A stretch of 41,428 bases of DNA from Salinicola peritrichatus (GTDB lineage: Bacteria > Pseudomonadota > Gammaproteobacteria > Pseudomonadales > Halomonadaceae). The stretch is from NCBI RefSeq assembly GCF_003206715.1, contig NZ_PZJU01000030.1:10151-51578 (forward strand). The letters run 5' to 3'. Of the stretch, positions 1-9,403 are shown piece after piece (positions within the stretch are counted from its first letter, which is position 1; the number at the start of each line of letters is the position of its first letter). A model generated the notes under the pieces. The model saw only the letters and a list, made by a program, of their open reading frames with translations. It was not told the origin of the DNA and ran no database searches. Both the position numbers and the translations under genes were made by a program.

Positions 1-92
1 GGTATAGGTGAGGATTCCGACCGGGCTGGCGCTCCAGCACCGCGCAACGCAGCGATTCGCCTGCGCAGCCATTTAGATTAGACAGTGTTTCC

Positions 93-1493
93 TTAGCCTT
101 TCAGGTCACCGCTACGCGTCAACTCATCGGTCACCTTGTCGACGGCTCGCTTGGCGCGGGCAATCACTTCGTCGACCTGGCCGCGATCGATCACCAGAGG
201 CGGCGCGAAGCCGAGAATGTCGCCGTTGGGCATGGCGCGGGCGATCAGGTTTTCCTCCAGCGCCGCGGCGGCAACGCGCGCACCGACCTTCAGCGCGGGA
301 TCGAACGGTGCGTACTCCCCCTTGCTCGGGGCGAACTCCAGCGCCGCCATCAGGCCCTGGCCGCGCACGTCGCCGACCAGCGGATGTTCGCCGAAGACCT
401 GCTTCAGTCGAGCGTTGAAGTAGGCGCCGGTCTCCGCCGCGTTGCCGACCAGACCTTCGCGCTCGATGATGTCGAGGTTGGCCATGGCGGCGGCGGCACC
501 CAACGGATGACCGGAGTAGGTCCAGCCGTGGCCGATCGGGCCATATTCGCCGGTACCATCCTCCAGCGCTTTCCACACGCGTTCGCCGACGATCACCCCG
601 GAGAGCGGCTGGTAGGCACTGGTCAGACCCTTGGCGATAGTCACCAGGTCGGGCTCGATTCCGTAGTGCTGGAAGCCGAATTCGCTGCCCAGTCGGCCGA
701 AGCCGGTCACCACTTCATCGCAGATCAGCAGGATGTCGTGGCGCTTGAGCACCGCCTGGATCGCTTCCCAGTAACCTTCGGGCGGTGGAATGATGCCCCC
801 CGTACCGAGCACCGGCTCGCCGATGAAGGCGCCGATCGTTTCCGGTCCTTCACGCTGGATCAGCGCCTCGAGCTGTTCGGCGCAGTAAGCGGAGAACTCG
901 CGCTCGTTCATGTCGCCACGCTCGCGCCGGTAGTAGTATGGCGCTTTCGTGTGCAGCACGCCCTCGATCGGCAGATCGAAGTTCTGGTGGAAGGATGGCA
1001 ATCCGGTCAACGAACCGGCGGCGATGCTGGAACCGTGATAGCCACGCTGGCGTGCAATGATCTTTTTCTTCTTCGGCTGACCGGTGACGTTGTGGTAGTA
1101 ACGCACCAGCTTGATCTGGGTCTCGTTGGCGTCACTGCCGGAAAGGCCGTAGTAGACCTTGTTCAAGCCGTTGCCGGCGAGCTTGGCGATACGCTCGGAG
1201 AGTGCGATCAGCGGCTCGTTGGAGTGACCGACGTAGGTGTGGTAATACGCCAGCTCCTTGGCCTGGGCATAGATCGCCTCGGCGATCTCGCTGCGTCCGT
1301 AGCCGATGTTGACGCAGTAGAGTCCGGCGAACGCATCGATCAGCTCGCAGCCATCACGATCGACGATCGAAATGCCCTTGCCACCGGTGATGACACGCCC
1401 CGGCGCATCGCCATGGGCGTAGTCGCGCAGATGGGTGGACGCGTGAAAGACGTGGCGACGGTCGTTGTCGATCAGGCTACGAGTATCGGTCAT
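93..1493 (-). CDS. doeD: DoeD, diaminobutyrate transaminase (class III, PLP)
   Basis: Class III PLP aminotransferase, 466 residues. In ectoine breakdown DoeD moves the amino group of L-2,4-diaminobutyrate to an acceptor, giving aspartate semialdehyde. The fold-type I features are visible: a GSDANE segment, the [13 protein letters not shown] motif holding the PLP-contacting Asp, and Lys288 in IAKGLTS as the Schiff-base lysine. The reading frame is open further upstream, but the ATG at 1493 is preferred because it has an AAGGAA ribosome site at good spacing and the protein then starts MTDTRSL. It lies last in the minus-strand doe series, 265 bases downstream of doeC, so it may have its own promoter. 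Class III enzymes share these motifs with GABA and putrescine aminotransferases; the assignment rests on the doeA, doeB and doeC neighbours. Confidence 0.85.
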   Translation of the reverse strand: MTDTRSLIDNDRRHVFHASTHLRDYAHGDAPGRVITGGKGISIVDRDGCELIDAFAGLYCVNIGYGRSEIAEAIYAQAKELAYYHTYVGHSNEPLIALSERIAKLAGNGLNKVYYGLSGSDANETQIKLVRYYHNVTGQPKKKKIIARQRGYHGSSIAAGSLTGLPSFHQNFDLPIEGVLHTKAPYYYRRERGDMNEREFSAYCAEQLEALIQREGPETIGAFIGEPVLGTGGIIPPPEGYWEAIQAVLKRHDILLICDEVVTGFGRLGSEFGFQHYGIEPDLVTIAKGLTSAYQPLSGVIVGERVWKALEDGTGEYGPIGHGWTYSGHPLGAAAAMANLDIIEREGLVGNAAETGAYFNARLKQVFGEHPLVGDVRGQGLMAALEFAPSKGEYAPFDPALKVGARVAAAALEENLIARAMPNGDILGFAPPLVIDRGQVDEVIARAKRAVDKVTDELTRSGDLKG

Positions 1494-1758
1494 GGCATTT
1501 TCCTTACCGGATGGAGGATCGCCGCTTTCGGTCCAGCGGCGATCCGTGGCGGGCGCAGCGGTCACGTTGACCCTTGATAAATACCCACCTGGAGAAACCG
1601 TACAAACTGCTGCGCTCGGTCATACGGCGTTGAAAATTGGCTCAAGCTACTCATTTACGACAGTAAACTCCGCTCTTTCGCCAATTTCCGCCTGGTCTGA
1701 CCATCGCTCGCGACGTTCCTCCATCATTTAAATTCTAAAAACTACGCATTCGGTTCAA

Positions 1759-3222
1759 TCAGGAAGAACTCGCGGACGGCATATTGCCGAGGCAGTAATA
1801 CTTCGTATCGAGATACTCTTCGAGCCCCTGGGCGCCGCCTTCACGGCCCAGCCCGGATTGCTTGACGCCACCGAAGGGAATCGGCGCGCCGGTCATCTTG
1901 ACGCTGTTGACGCTGACCATGCCGTACTCGAGCCCGCGCATCAGCTTCCAGATCCGGCGTACGTCATGGGTATAGACGTAGGCGGCCAGGCCGTATTCGG
2001 TATCGTTGGCGAGCCGGATGACTTCCTCGTCGTCATCGAACGCACACACACCCGCCACCGGCGAGAAGGTCTCCTCGCGGAACACGCGCATCTCCGGCGT
2101 GATATCCGCCAGCAGCGTCGGCAGGAAGAAGTTGGCGCCGGGTGCCTGGCCCTCGCCGCCCAGTTGGCGCGCGCCCTTGCTGACGCCGTCTTCGACGATG
2201 CCCTTGGCCATCTCCACCGCCCGCTGGTGAATCAGCGGGCCGATGTCGTTGTCTTCCAGGCCGTTGCCCACCGTCAGCGCCTGCATATGGACGATGAAAC
2301 GCTCGACGAAGGCGTCGTAGATACCGCGCTGGACGAAGATTCGGTTGGCGGCGAGACAGTCCTGGCCAGCGGTTTGAAACTTGGCCGCGACGGCTTCCTG
2401 GGCGGCGACGTCCGGGTCCATGTCGTCGCAGACGATGAACGGTGCGTTACCGCCCAACTCCAGCGACATTCGCTTGACGCTGGAGGCACTCTGGCGCATC
2501 AGCAGCTTGCCGACGCGGGTCGAGCCGGTGAACGAGATATTGCGAATGCGGTTGTCGTTGCACAGCACCTCGGAGACGGTCGCCGGATCGCCGGTGACGA
2601 CGTTGAACACGCCGGCCGGAATACCGGCGCGCTCGGCCAGTTCGGCCAGCGCCAACGCAGAATAGGGAGTCTCGTTGGCCGGCTTGACGATCACCGGGCA
2701 ACCGGCGGCCAGCGCCGCGCCGGCCTTGCGGGTGATCATCGCCAGCGGGAAATTCCACGGCGTGAACATCGCCGCCACGCCGACCGGCTCCTTGATCGTG
2801 CCCAGCGCCGCGTCGGGGATATGGCTCGGGATGGTCATGCCGTAGGCACGCTTGGCCTCCTCGGCAAACCACTGGATGAAGCTCGCGCCGTAATCGATCT
2901 CGCCACGGGCATCCTTGAGCGGCTTGCCCTGCTCGCGGGTCATCAGATAGGCGAGATCTTCCTTGTGCTCGTGCAGCAAGCGATACCAGGCGTGAAGCTT
3001 CTCGGCCCGCTCGTTGACGTTGAGTGCGCGCCAACCGGCTAAGGCGCGTTCGGCGGCGGCCACGGATTCGCTGACCTGGGCCGCCTCGAGCAGCGCGCAG
3101 TGGCCGATCGTCTCGTCGGTGGCGGGATCGATCACCGCTTCCTCGCGGCCCTCGCTGCCGTGGGTCCACTTTCCATCGATATAGGCGTACTGGCGGAACA
3201 GACGCGGATCGTCGAGTTTCAT
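1759..3222 (-). CDS. doeC: DoeC, aspartate-semialdehyde dehydrogenase (ALDH family)
   Basis: NAD(P)-dependent aldehyde dehydrogenase of 487 residues, closest in style to succinate-semialdehyde dehydrogenases. In the doe pathway DoeC oxidises aspartate semialdehyde to aspartate, the last step of ectoine use. Visible landmarks are the PWNFP cofactor and oxyanion segment, Glu255 in LELGGNAPF and the catalytic Cys289 in AGQDCLA. The start at 3222 has a strong GGAGG site eight to nine bases upstream; a longer in-frame ATG at 3264 lacks one. Without the doe neighbours it would simply be called GabD-like, so the substrate is inferred from context. It is divergent from the aldo/keto reductase gene at 3492. 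Confidence 0.85.
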   Translation of the reverse strand: MKLDDPRLFRQYAYIDGKWTHGSEGREEAVIDPATDETIGHCALLEAAQVSESVAAAERALAGWRALNVNERAEKLHAWYRLLHEHKEDLAYLMTREQGKPLKDARGEIDYGASFIQWFAEEAKRAYGMTIPSHIPDAALGTIKEPVGVAAMFTPWNFPLAMITRKAGAALAAGCPVIVKPANETPYSALALAELAERAGIPAGVFNVVTGDPATVSEVLCNDNRIRNISFTGSTRVGKLLMRQSASSVKRMSLELGGNAPFIVCDDMDPDVAAQEAVAAKFQTAGQDCLAANRIFVQRGIYDAFVERFIVHMQALTVGNGLEDNDIGPLIHQRAVEMAKGIVEDGVSKGARQLGGEGQAPGANFFLPTLLADITPEMRVFREETFSPVAGVCAFDDDEEVIRLANDTEYGLAAYVYTHDVRRIWKLMRGLEYGMVSVNSVKMTGAPIPFGGVKQSGLGREGGAQGLEEYLDTKYYCLGNMPSASSS

Positions 3223-3491
3223 GTCGCCTCCTGCAGTGCTGTCGGCGGAAATCGTAGGCAGCACCGCGAGGCCCTGCCGAGGACCTTCAGCTTAGGGGCA
3301 TTGGCCCGTCGATACTTTTCGTCTCACGCTCGCCCGGGTTGCGATTTTTTTCGAAAGCGGTCGTGAGAGTGGGCATTTTTTCGGCATCATAAGAGCACGA
3401 ATTCGTTTGACAGCTAACGGCTTTATGCTGTGCTTATACGGTTTCCAGAGACTATCACTCAGCGCCCACCTGCAAGGAAAAGGAGATCACC

Positions 3492-4445
3492 ATGAAAATG
3501 CGCTCTCTCGGTCATCCCGACATCGAGACCGCCCCGATCGTCTTCGGCGGCAACGTCTTCGGCTGGACTCTCGACGAGAAGCAATCCTTCGCCATGATCG
3601 ATGCCTGGCTGGATGCCGGCTTCAATGCCATCGATACCGCCGACGTCTACTCGCGCTGGGTGGCAGGCAACGTCGGCGGCGAATCCGAAACGATATTGGG
3701 CAAATGGTTCAAGCAAAGCGGACGCCGCGACGAGGTCGTGCTGGCCAGCAAGGTCGGTTCGGATCTCGGCGACGGCAAGAAAGGGCTATCGAAAGTCTAC
3801 ATCCCGCAGGCAGTGGAGGACTCGCTGCGTCGGCTGCAGACCGATTATCTCGATGTCTACTTCTCGCATCAGGACGATCCCGACACGCCGCTGGAAGAGA
3901 CGCTCGAGGCCTACGACCGTCTGATCGAGCAGGGCAAGGTGCGCATGATCGCCGCCTCCAACTACAGCGGCGCCCGGCTGACGGAAGCGCTCGAGGTCAG
4001 CCAGCAGAAAGGGCTACCCGCCTACCGCTGCCTGCAGCCGTTCTACAACCTGTACGACCGCGAGGATTTCGAGCGTGACCTGGCCCCGGTCTGCCGCGAT
4101 CACGATATCGCCGTGGTGCCCTACTTCTCGCTTGCCAGTGGCTTTCTGACCGGCAAGTATCGCTCCCGCGAGGACGCCAGGGGTCAGGCTCGCGCCGACT
4201 TCATCGGCAAGTATTTCGATGCCAAAGGCATACGCATTCTCGATGCTCTGGATAGCGTCTCGAAACGCTACGATACCCAACCCGCCGCCGTGGCGCTTGC
4301 CTGGCTGATGGCCCAGCCGACGATCACCGCCCCGATCGCCAGCGCCAGCAAGCCGCATCACCTCGACGCGCTGAAAGCCGCCTGCGAACTCGAACTCGAT
4401 GAAGAGGCACTGAGGACACTGGACGAAGCGAGTCGCGCCGCCTGA
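3492..4445 (+). CDS. Aldo/keto reductase
   Basis: Soluble NADPH-dependent reductase of the aldo/keto reductase superfamily, 317 residues in a TIM barrel. It shows the N-terminal GGNVFGW strand, the Asp and Tyr of the active site in DTADVY, a Lys in LASKVG and the DYLDVYFSHQ segment where the catalytic His sits. The ribosome site AAGGAG lies seven bases from the ATG. It is divergent from doeC and is followed after 173 bases by the TPP enzyme gene on the same strand. The substrate cannot be read from the sequence. Reduction of an aldehyde or ketone linked to the surrounding pathway is possible but unproven. Confidence 0.8.
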   Translation: MKMRSLGHPDIETAPIVFGGNVFGWTLDEKQSFAMIDAWLDAGFNAIDTADVYSRWVAGNVGGESETILGKWFKQSGRRDEVVLASKVGSDLGDGKKGLSKVYIPQAVEDSLRRLQTDYLDVYFSHQDDPDTPLEETLEAYDRLIEQGKVRMIAASNYSGARLTEALEVSQQKGLPAYRCLQPFYNLYDREDFERDLAPVCRDHDIAVVPYFSLASGFLTGKYRSREDARGQARADFIGKYFDAKGIRILDALDSVSKRYDTQPAAVALAWLMAQPTITAPIASASKPHHLDALKAACELELDEEALRTLDEASRAA

Positions 4446-4618
4446 ACGGCTCGTGATGATGGCAAATCCGAATTGTGGATAATGGCTATACTTCTTTCAT
4501 TACAGCCGAGAGTGAACGAGGCACATGATGCTGAGCTCTCCCGCCCCTGAGGGCTTGTGTCGCCAGACCTGCGGATTGGGAATCAGCACCATCGGCTTGT
4601 TCGGGAGAAGATTGTCCA

Positions 4619-6337
4619 ATGCAAAACGTTCAGAAAACCGATCTGTCGTCAGTTCACGGCACGGACAGGGTCCATACCGGTGCCGATCTCGTGATCGACA
4701 CGTTGGTCGGATTGGGCGCGGAGAAGGTCTTCAATATCGTCGGCCTCGGGATGCTCGGACTTGGCCGAGCCTTCCTGAATCGGCGCAATGAGATCGGCTA
4801 TGTCGGCCATCTCAACGAAACCAACCTGAGCCTGATGGCGCAGGGTTATGCGCGGCAGACCGGGAAGCCGACTTTCTGCATCGTGTATCACTCCTCGGGT
4901 ACGGCGCTGGCCATGATGTCGCTCACGACGGCCTGGGCCGACAACGTACCGATGGTGCTTTTGTCGACCACCGGTGCGCGCATGACGAGCGGTCGCGACC
5001 AGTATGCCGCGACGCCACGTTCATTGACCGAGATAAGCACGCAATATACCAAGTGGAATTACGACATCACCACACCGGAGCGCATCCCTGAAATTCTGGC
5101 GCGAGCTTGGGAAATCGCTTCGACGCCCCCGATGGGGCCGGTGCATATCTCGATCCCCTCGGATCTCTATGAGACCGAACTTAGCGGGCCGTTACCGCGA
5201 GAAGGCTTTGCACGGCTATACCGCTATTCCAATCCCTGCGCGGATGAGACCGGGCTTTCCGAAGCTGCCGCGCTCCTGCGCAACGCGCGGCGTCCGGTTC
5301 TGCTCTGTGGAAGCGAAGTGGGTCGGCTGCGCGCCGTGGACGAAATGATCACTCTGGCAGAGGCGCTTGGCACGCCGGTGATCTCGGAGCAGGACCCCTC
5401 CTGTCTCGGTTTCCCGACCAGCCACGCGCAATATGTCGGAACACCGTCGGCAAACAAAGCGCTTCTGCAAGAAGCCGACGTCGTGCTCGCCGTCGGTTTC
5501 GAATTCACCGAAAAAGGGGATTTCGGCGAAACCTCTATCTTGCCTCGGTCGGCTCGCCTCGCAACCTTATCGTCGGACCCAATGCTGCTTGCCAAGCAGC
5601 TTTGGCCCGATCTCGCGCTGCACGGGCATCCGCAACCGAGTTTGCGGCGTCTGGCGGAGCTGCTGGAGAAACAACCAGTCGCAGCGGCAACGAAGACACA
5701 ACATCTCGAACGTTGCTCGGCTCAGCGCAAAATACGGGTGGCGGCAATTGCAGAGGCTGACGCGATCCCCGGCGATCAGTCTCCCGTGCCGCAGAAAAAG
5801 CTCCTGCGGGAGGTTTACAGCCATTACGGCAAGGACTGGATCGTCATCCAGGCGGGCAGCACGCTCGGTTGGCATGTCGATACAATGTACGAATTCGACG
5901 ATCCGCTGAATTTCCATGCCGTTTCCGGCAAGGCCAGCGCACAGGGCTGGGGCGCGCCGGCGGCCATGGGAGTCCAGATGGGTGCGCCGGGTCGCCGTGT
6001 GGTGGCCTTGCTTGGCGACGGAAACCTGATGTTCAGCGCCACCTGCATCTGGGGGGCCGTGCAGCAGGATCTGCCGGTGGTGTTCGTGGTCAACAACAAT
6101 CAAGGTTGGGCCTGTATTCCCGACGGGATTGACGCGACCTATGACACCCGCACAGAGACATCCGCAAGTGAGGCCATGGCCTGGACCTGGGGAAGCGCCC
6201 CTATCGACTACACCGGCTTCGCGCGAAGCCTCGGACTCGAGGCGGAGCGGGTAACGACCGCGAACGAACTCGGCGTTTGCCTGGAAAAGGCCAAGGCCAG
6301 CAACCGGCCCTGGCTGATCGAAGTGATCGGGGAATAA
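4619..6337 (+). CDS. TPP-dependent enzyme, acetolactate synthase/benzoylformate decarboxylase-like
   Basis: Thiamine-diphosphate enzyme of 572 residues with the three-domain POX/ALS layout: an N-terminal PYR domain, a central domain, and a C-terminal PP domain. The PYR domain carries the activating Glu in GHLNETNLSLMAQGYAR. The PP domain carries the metal and TPP motif GDGNLMF...NNNQGW. The start is the ATG at 4619 behind GGGAGAAG. It is not a confident acetolactate synthase: nothing here identifies a FAD site, and no regulatory subunit is nearby. The gene sits between doeC and doeX on the opposite strand, converging on doeX with a gap of only 21 bases, so it and the aldo/keto reductase look inserted into an otherwise co-directional doe cluster. 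The substrate is unknown; a 2-oxo acid or 2-hydroxyacyl compound is likely. Confidence 0.75.
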   Translation: MQNVQKTDLSSVHGTDRVHTGADLVIDTLVGLGAEKVFNIVGLGMLGLGRAFLNRRNEIGYVGHLNETNLSLMAQGYARQTGKPTFCIVYHSSGTALAMMSLTTAWADNVPMVLLSTTGARMTSGRDQYAATPRSLTEISTQYTKWNYDITTPERIPEILARAWEIASTPPMGPVHISIPSDLYETELSGPLPREGFARLYRYSNPCADETGLSEAAALLRNARRPVLLCGSEVGRLRAVDEMITLAEALGTPVISEQDPSCLGFPTSHAQYVGTPSANKALLQEADVVLAVGFEFTEKGDFGETSILPRSARLATLSSDPMLLAKQLWPDLALHGHPQPSLRRLAELLEKQPVAAATKTQHLERCSAQRKIRVAAIAEADAIPGDQSPVPQKKLLREVYSHYGKDWIVIQAGSTLGWHVDTMYEFDDPLNFHAVSGKASAQGWGAPAAMGVQMGAPGRRVVALLGDGNLMFSATCIWGAVQQDLPVVFVVNNNQGWACIPDGIDATYDTRTETSASEAMAWTWGSAPIDYTGFARSLGLEAERVTTANELGVCLEKAKASNRPWLIEVIGE

Positions 6338-6358
6338 ATCGGCGGTGGGTGGTTCTCT

Positions 6359-6835
6359 TTAGCTCTCCATTGAGGAGAGTATTGGCGGCATTCCCCGGCG
6401 TTTCACCGTCTTGGTGACGATGTAGGTGAAGTAGCGCTCGATACCGAGATCGGAGACCAGCCAGGCGTCGATCAGGCGCTGGTAGGCATCGATGTCGTCG
6501 GTCTCGATCTTGACCAGGTAATCCATGCCGCCACCGATGGCGAAGCACTCCGCCACCGCTTCGGTCTCGGCGGCCATGCGTTCGAAGCGGATGAAGCTTT
6601 CGGCATTGTGCTGCTTGAGTTCGATCTGCACCCACACCGGCGTGCGCTTGACGATGGCGTCGGGGTTGATCCGGGCGCTGTAACCCTCGATGACACCTGC
6701 CTTCTCGAGCCGCTTGACCCGCTCCCAGCACGGGCTGACGGAGAGGTTGATCGCCTCCGCCAGCCGCGATTTGGTGATGCGGCCGTCGCGACTCAGTATT
6801 TCCAGTATCTTGAGATCGTAGCGATCTAATCTCAT
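6359..6835 (-). CDS. doeX: DoeX, Lrp/AsnC-family regulator
   Basis: Small DNA-binding regulator of 158 residues. Residues 1-60 form the Lrp-type helix-turn-helix (LDRYDLKILEIL...ITKSRLAEAINLS...CWERVKRLEKAGVI) and residues about 65-150 the effector-sensing AsnC/RAM domain. Its ATG overlaps the doeB stop codon by four bases (ATGA), which implies translational coupling and a shared transcript with doeB. In Halomonas elongata a protein of this type, DoeX, is encoded with doeA and doeB. The ligand is presumably an ectoine-derived intermediate, which is inference. A small inverted repeat at 6363-6379 lies inside its 3' end. Confidence 0.88.
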   Translation of the reverse strand: MRLDRYDLKILEILSRDGRITKSRLAEAINLSVSPCWERVKRLEKAGVIEGYSARINPDAIVKRTPVWVQIELKQHNAESFIRFERMAAETEAVAECFAIGGGMDYLVKIETDDIDAYQRLIDAWLVSDLGIERYFTYIVTKTVKRRGMPPILSSMES

Positions 6836-7884
6836 TCGGCCGGCTCCGGGGCCGATAAAGCGCCACGCTCCAGCGACTCGACCACTTCCGCCACCACCGC
6901 GATGGTGTCGCCCATGCCGACCTTGGCCGGGAAGCGCCGGGCGATCAGCACACCATCTCGCTGAGCATGATAGGCGACCGGTTCGGCACCGGTGCGGGTC
7001 ATGTCGAAGACCCGCGCAATCACGTCGCCTTCCTCGACCCTCTCGCCCAGCGCCACGGTCAGTTCCAGCAGACCGGAATGTTCGCTCTGGATGTAGCAAC
7101 TGGCGTCAGGCATGTCGACATAGATCATCGGCTCGTCGGGTGTCTCGACTTCGCCTTCCAGCAGGCCATAGTGAATCAGGAAGTTGCGCACACCGCGCTC
7201 GGTGATTGCCAGGCTCTGCGGGGTGGAGGTGCCGCCGCCGCCGAGTTCGGTGGTGACGAAGGTCTTGCCCTGGGATTCGACGGCGGTGTCGTAGAGCTTG
7301 GTGGCGTCGAGTTCGAACATCATCATCGCGTAGGGCGCGCCGAAAGCCACCGCGCCGGAAAGGCTCGCGTTCTCCTGGGCGAGATCGTCGAGGCGATGCG
7401 CGGCGGCGAACGGCACGATATCCAGCGTGCGGCCACCGGAGTGCAGATCCAGCGCCACGTCGCACATCGGCACCAGCACGCGATTGAAGTAATCGGCGAT
7501 CTGCGCGGTCACGCCGCCGTTAGGGTCGCCGGGAAAGCTTCGATTGAGGTTGCCGCCATCCAGCGGCGAAGTACGCTTGCCGGCCATCGCCGCCGCCGTG
7601 TTCATCATCGGCACGACGATCACCCGGCCACGCACCTCTTCCGCCTGGAGCGTGTTCGCCAGCTTGAGCAGCGCGGTGATGCCTTCGTATTCGTCGCCGT
7701 GGTTGCCGCCGGTCAGCAATGCGGTCGGCCCCTCGCCGTTGGCGATGACGGTGATCGGAATCATCACCGCGCCCCAGGCCGACTCGTCGACCGAGATCGG
7801 CAACTTGAGAAAGCCATGCTGTACGCCCTGGGCATCGAAGTCGACGGTGGCACTGATCGGGCTGGGACGCAGGTTGGCGGACAT
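6832..7884 (-). CDS. doeB: DoeB, N-acetyl-L-2,4-diaminobutyrate deacetylase
   Basis: Zinc-dependent amidohydrolase of the succinylglutamate desuccinylase/aspartoacylase family, 350 residues. It removes the acetyl group from the product of ectoine hydrolysis, giving L-2,4-diaminobutyrate. The zinc site is readable: His62 and Glu65 in GGNHGDE and His148 in LDLHSGG. The C-terminal third has the barrel-like extension usual in this family. The start has AAGGAG upstream with nine-base spacing. It is downstream of doeA with a 125-base gap that contains a hairpin, and is coupled to doeX by a four-base overlap. DoeA and DoeB are known to act in sequence, and a hydrolase-deacetylase complex has been described for this pair. 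Confidence 0.9.
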   Translation of the reverse strand: MSANLRPSPISATVDFDAQGVQHGFLKLPISVDESAWGAVMIPITVIANGEGPTALLTGGNHGDEYEGITALLKLANTLQAEEVRGRVIVVPMMNTAAAMAGKRTSPLDGGNLNRSFPGDPNGGVTAQIADYFNRVLVPMCDVALDLHSGGRTLDIVPFAAAHRLDDLAQENASLSGAVAFGAPYAMMMFELDATKLYDTAVESQGKTFVTTELGGGGTSTPQSLAITERGVRNFLIHYGLLEGEVETPDEPMIYVDMPDASCYIQSEHSGLLELTVALGERVEEGDVIARVFDMTRTGAEPVAYHAQRDGVLIARRFPAKVGMGDTIAVVAEVVESLERGALSAPEPAE

Positions 7885-7967
7885 GGTGTTGCTCTCCTTA
7901 TCAATTTCCGGCCTTACAAACCCTTCTGGTCCTACAGATCTTCCTGCAAGGCAGGCCGGAGGTGCCT

Positions 7968-7995
7968 CGTCGGCTCACGGGCCGTGATGCCGACG
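7968..7995 (-). other. Hairpin between doeA and doeB
   Basis: Arms CGTCGG (7968-7973) and CCGACG (7990-7995), with an inner CACG/CGTG stem and a three-base loop. There is no run of U after it in the direction of transcription, so it looks more like an mRNA processing or stability element between two cistrons than a simple terminator. Confidence 0.35.
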
Positions 7996-8009
7996 GGCTG
8001 AATCGTGGG

Positions 8010-9209
8010 TTATTTGACGAACAGTTGGCGCGGGAACTGGCACAGCGGCTCGGCGCCGTTCTCGGTAATCAGGATGCTTTCGGTGATCTCGAGCCCCCAG
8101 TCGTCCATCCACATGCCGGGCATGAAGTGGAAGGTCATGCCGGGTTCGAGAATCGTCTCGTCGGAGGGGCGCAGGCTCATGGTGCGCTCGCCCCAGTCCG
8201 GCGGATAGCTGATCCCGATCGGATAGCCGCAGCGGGCGCCGCCGCGGTCGAAGCCGTACTTGTCCATCGCCGCGCCCAGCGCCAGGGCGATGTCGGCGCA
8301 GCGGTTGCCCGGCTTGGCCACCGCCAGCCCGTTCTCGATCCCTTCAAGCAGCGCCGATTCGCCGCGGATGAAGTCCTTCGGCGGTTTGCCCAGGAACACG
8401 GTGCGCGACAGCGGCGCATGATAGCGCTTGTAGCAGCCGGCGATCTCGAAAAACGTCCCCTCGCCTTCGCGGAATGGCGTGTCGTCCCAGGTCAGGTGCG
8501 GCGCTGCGGCATCGCTGCCGGTGGGCAGCAGCGGCACGATCGCCGGATAGTCGCCGCCGTGAACCACGCCATGCCCGTCGGTCCAGCCCTCGGTGCCGAC
8601 ACGGTAGATCTCGGAAACCAGCTTGCTCTTGGCCAGGCCCGGCTCGATCATCTCGAGGATGCGCGTATGCATGCACTCGACGATCCGCGCCGCGGTACGC
8701 ATGTAGGCGATCTCCTGCGGCGACTTGATCGCCCGGCACCAGTTCACCAGCGCCGTGGCATCGACGAGTTGGGCGTGCGGCAACTCCTTGGCCAGGCTGG
8801 TGTAGGCCTTGGCCGAGAAGTAGTAGTTGTCCATCTCCAGACCGACGTTGCCGGTGTGCCAGCCATACTCCGGCAATACCGACTGCGCCAGGTACTCCAT
8901 CGGATGCATGTCCGGGTTCTGGACGTAGTAATCCGGGTAGTAGCGCACCCGTTCGGCATCCATCCAGCAGGTCCGCCAGGCACCGTTGGCGTCCTGTCGG
9001 CGGCCATACCACACCGGCTCCCCTTCCAGCCCCAGCAGCACGCACTGGTGAACGTAGAACGACCAGCCATCGTAACCGGTCAGCCACGCCATGTTGGACG
9101 GGTCGCTGACCACCAGCACATCGATACCGCGGCTCGCCATGGAGAGACGCACTTTGTGTAAACGACTGGCGTACTCTTCGCGCGGGAAAGGCAAGGAAAC
9201 CTGGAACAT
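8010..9209 (-). CDS. doeA: DoeA, ectoine hydrolase (M24/creatinase-like)
   Basis: Ring-opening hydrolase of 399 residues with the creatinase/prolidase (M24, pita-bread) fold. It opens the ectoine ring to N-acetyl-L-2,4-diaminobutyrate, the first step of ectoine use as carbon and nitrogen source. The N-terminal domain (about 1-155) is followed by the catalytic domain with segments EGWTDGHGVVHGGDYP, GEGTFFEIAGCYKRYHAP and DDWGLEITESILI, which match the spacing of M24 enzymes although not every classical metal ligand is evident. The start at 9209 has only a weak GAGTGG ribosome site. It is the first gene of the doeA-doeB-doeX unit and is divergent from the MocR-type regulator at 9406 across a 196-base region carrying an inverted repeat. 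Confidence 0.9.
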   Translation of the reverse strand: MFQVSLPFPREEYASRLHKVRLSMASRGIDVLVVSDPSNMAWLTGYDGWSFYVHQCVLLGLEGEPVWYGRRQDANGAWRTCWMDAERVRYYPDYYVQNPDMHPMEYLAQSVLPEYGWHTGNVGLEMDNYYFSAKAYTSLAKELPHAQLVDATALVNWCRAIKSPQEIAYMRTAARIVECMHTRILEMIEPGLAKSKLVSEIYRVGTEGWTDGHGVVHGGDYPAIVPLLPTGSDAAAPHLTWDDTPFREGEGTFFEIAGCYKRYHAPLSRTVFLGKPPKDFIRGESALLEGIENGLAVAKPGNRCADIALALGAAMDKYGFDRGGARCGYPIGISYPPDWGERTMSLRPSDETILEPGMTFHFMPGMWMDDWGLEITESILITENGAEPLCQFPRQLFVK

Positions 9210-9300
9210 GAGCCACTCGACTAACGGGACCTAATTATTGAGACATCGGCATTCGAGGGGGTCGAGCCGGATGTCCTGCCGCTTGCCGACCGGGTGTGAA

Positions 9301-9336
9301 ATTGTCATGATGCACTCTCACTAAACTCATGACAAT
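9301..9336. promoter_or_regulatory. Inverted repeat operator in the doeA/MocR promoter region
   Basis: ATTGTCATGA at 9301-9310 and its exact reverse complement TCATGACAAT at 9327-9336 face each other across 16 bases. A third copy of the same decamer lies at 9404-9413, over the start codon of the MocR-type gene. This layout suggests a regulator binding site controlling both doeA and the divergent regulator gene. MocR-family proteins usually bind paired half-sites, so the product of the 9406 gene is the first candidate; DoeX is the alternative. Confidence 0.6.
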
Positions 9337-9403
9337 TATCGGTCAATGCATCGAGGTCGATAGTAGCATCGTCGCGCGTCCCGCCGTCAAAGGCTTTATT
9401 GCA

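Noticed and set aside
384-1577. Long open frames antisense to doeD, and similar long frames opposite doeC, doeB, doeA, hsdM, lptD and gntP
   Set aside because: They arise from GC-rich codon use on the true strand, have no ribosome sites or recognisable domains, and lie wholly inside well-identified genes.
3407-3439. TTGACA with TTATAC upstream of the aldo/keto reductase as a strong promoter
   Set aside because: The spacing is 21 bases, too long for a standard sigma-70 promoter; a promoter is likely somewhere here but these boxes cannot be assigned.
4487-4492. TATACT before the TPP gene as an assigned promoter
   Set aside because: A good -10 hexamer, but the -35 position (AAATCC) is poor and no other support was found, so it is not listed as a feature.
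5433-5909. Extra plus-strand frame inside the TPP gene
   Set aside because: It overlaps a gene with clear catalytic motifs and encodes an Arg/Ser-rich sequence with no domain.
6363-6379. CTCTCC/GGAGAG hairpin at the doeX 3' end as a terminator
   Set aside because: The six-base stem is not followed by a T-run on either strand and lies in the doeX coding sequence.
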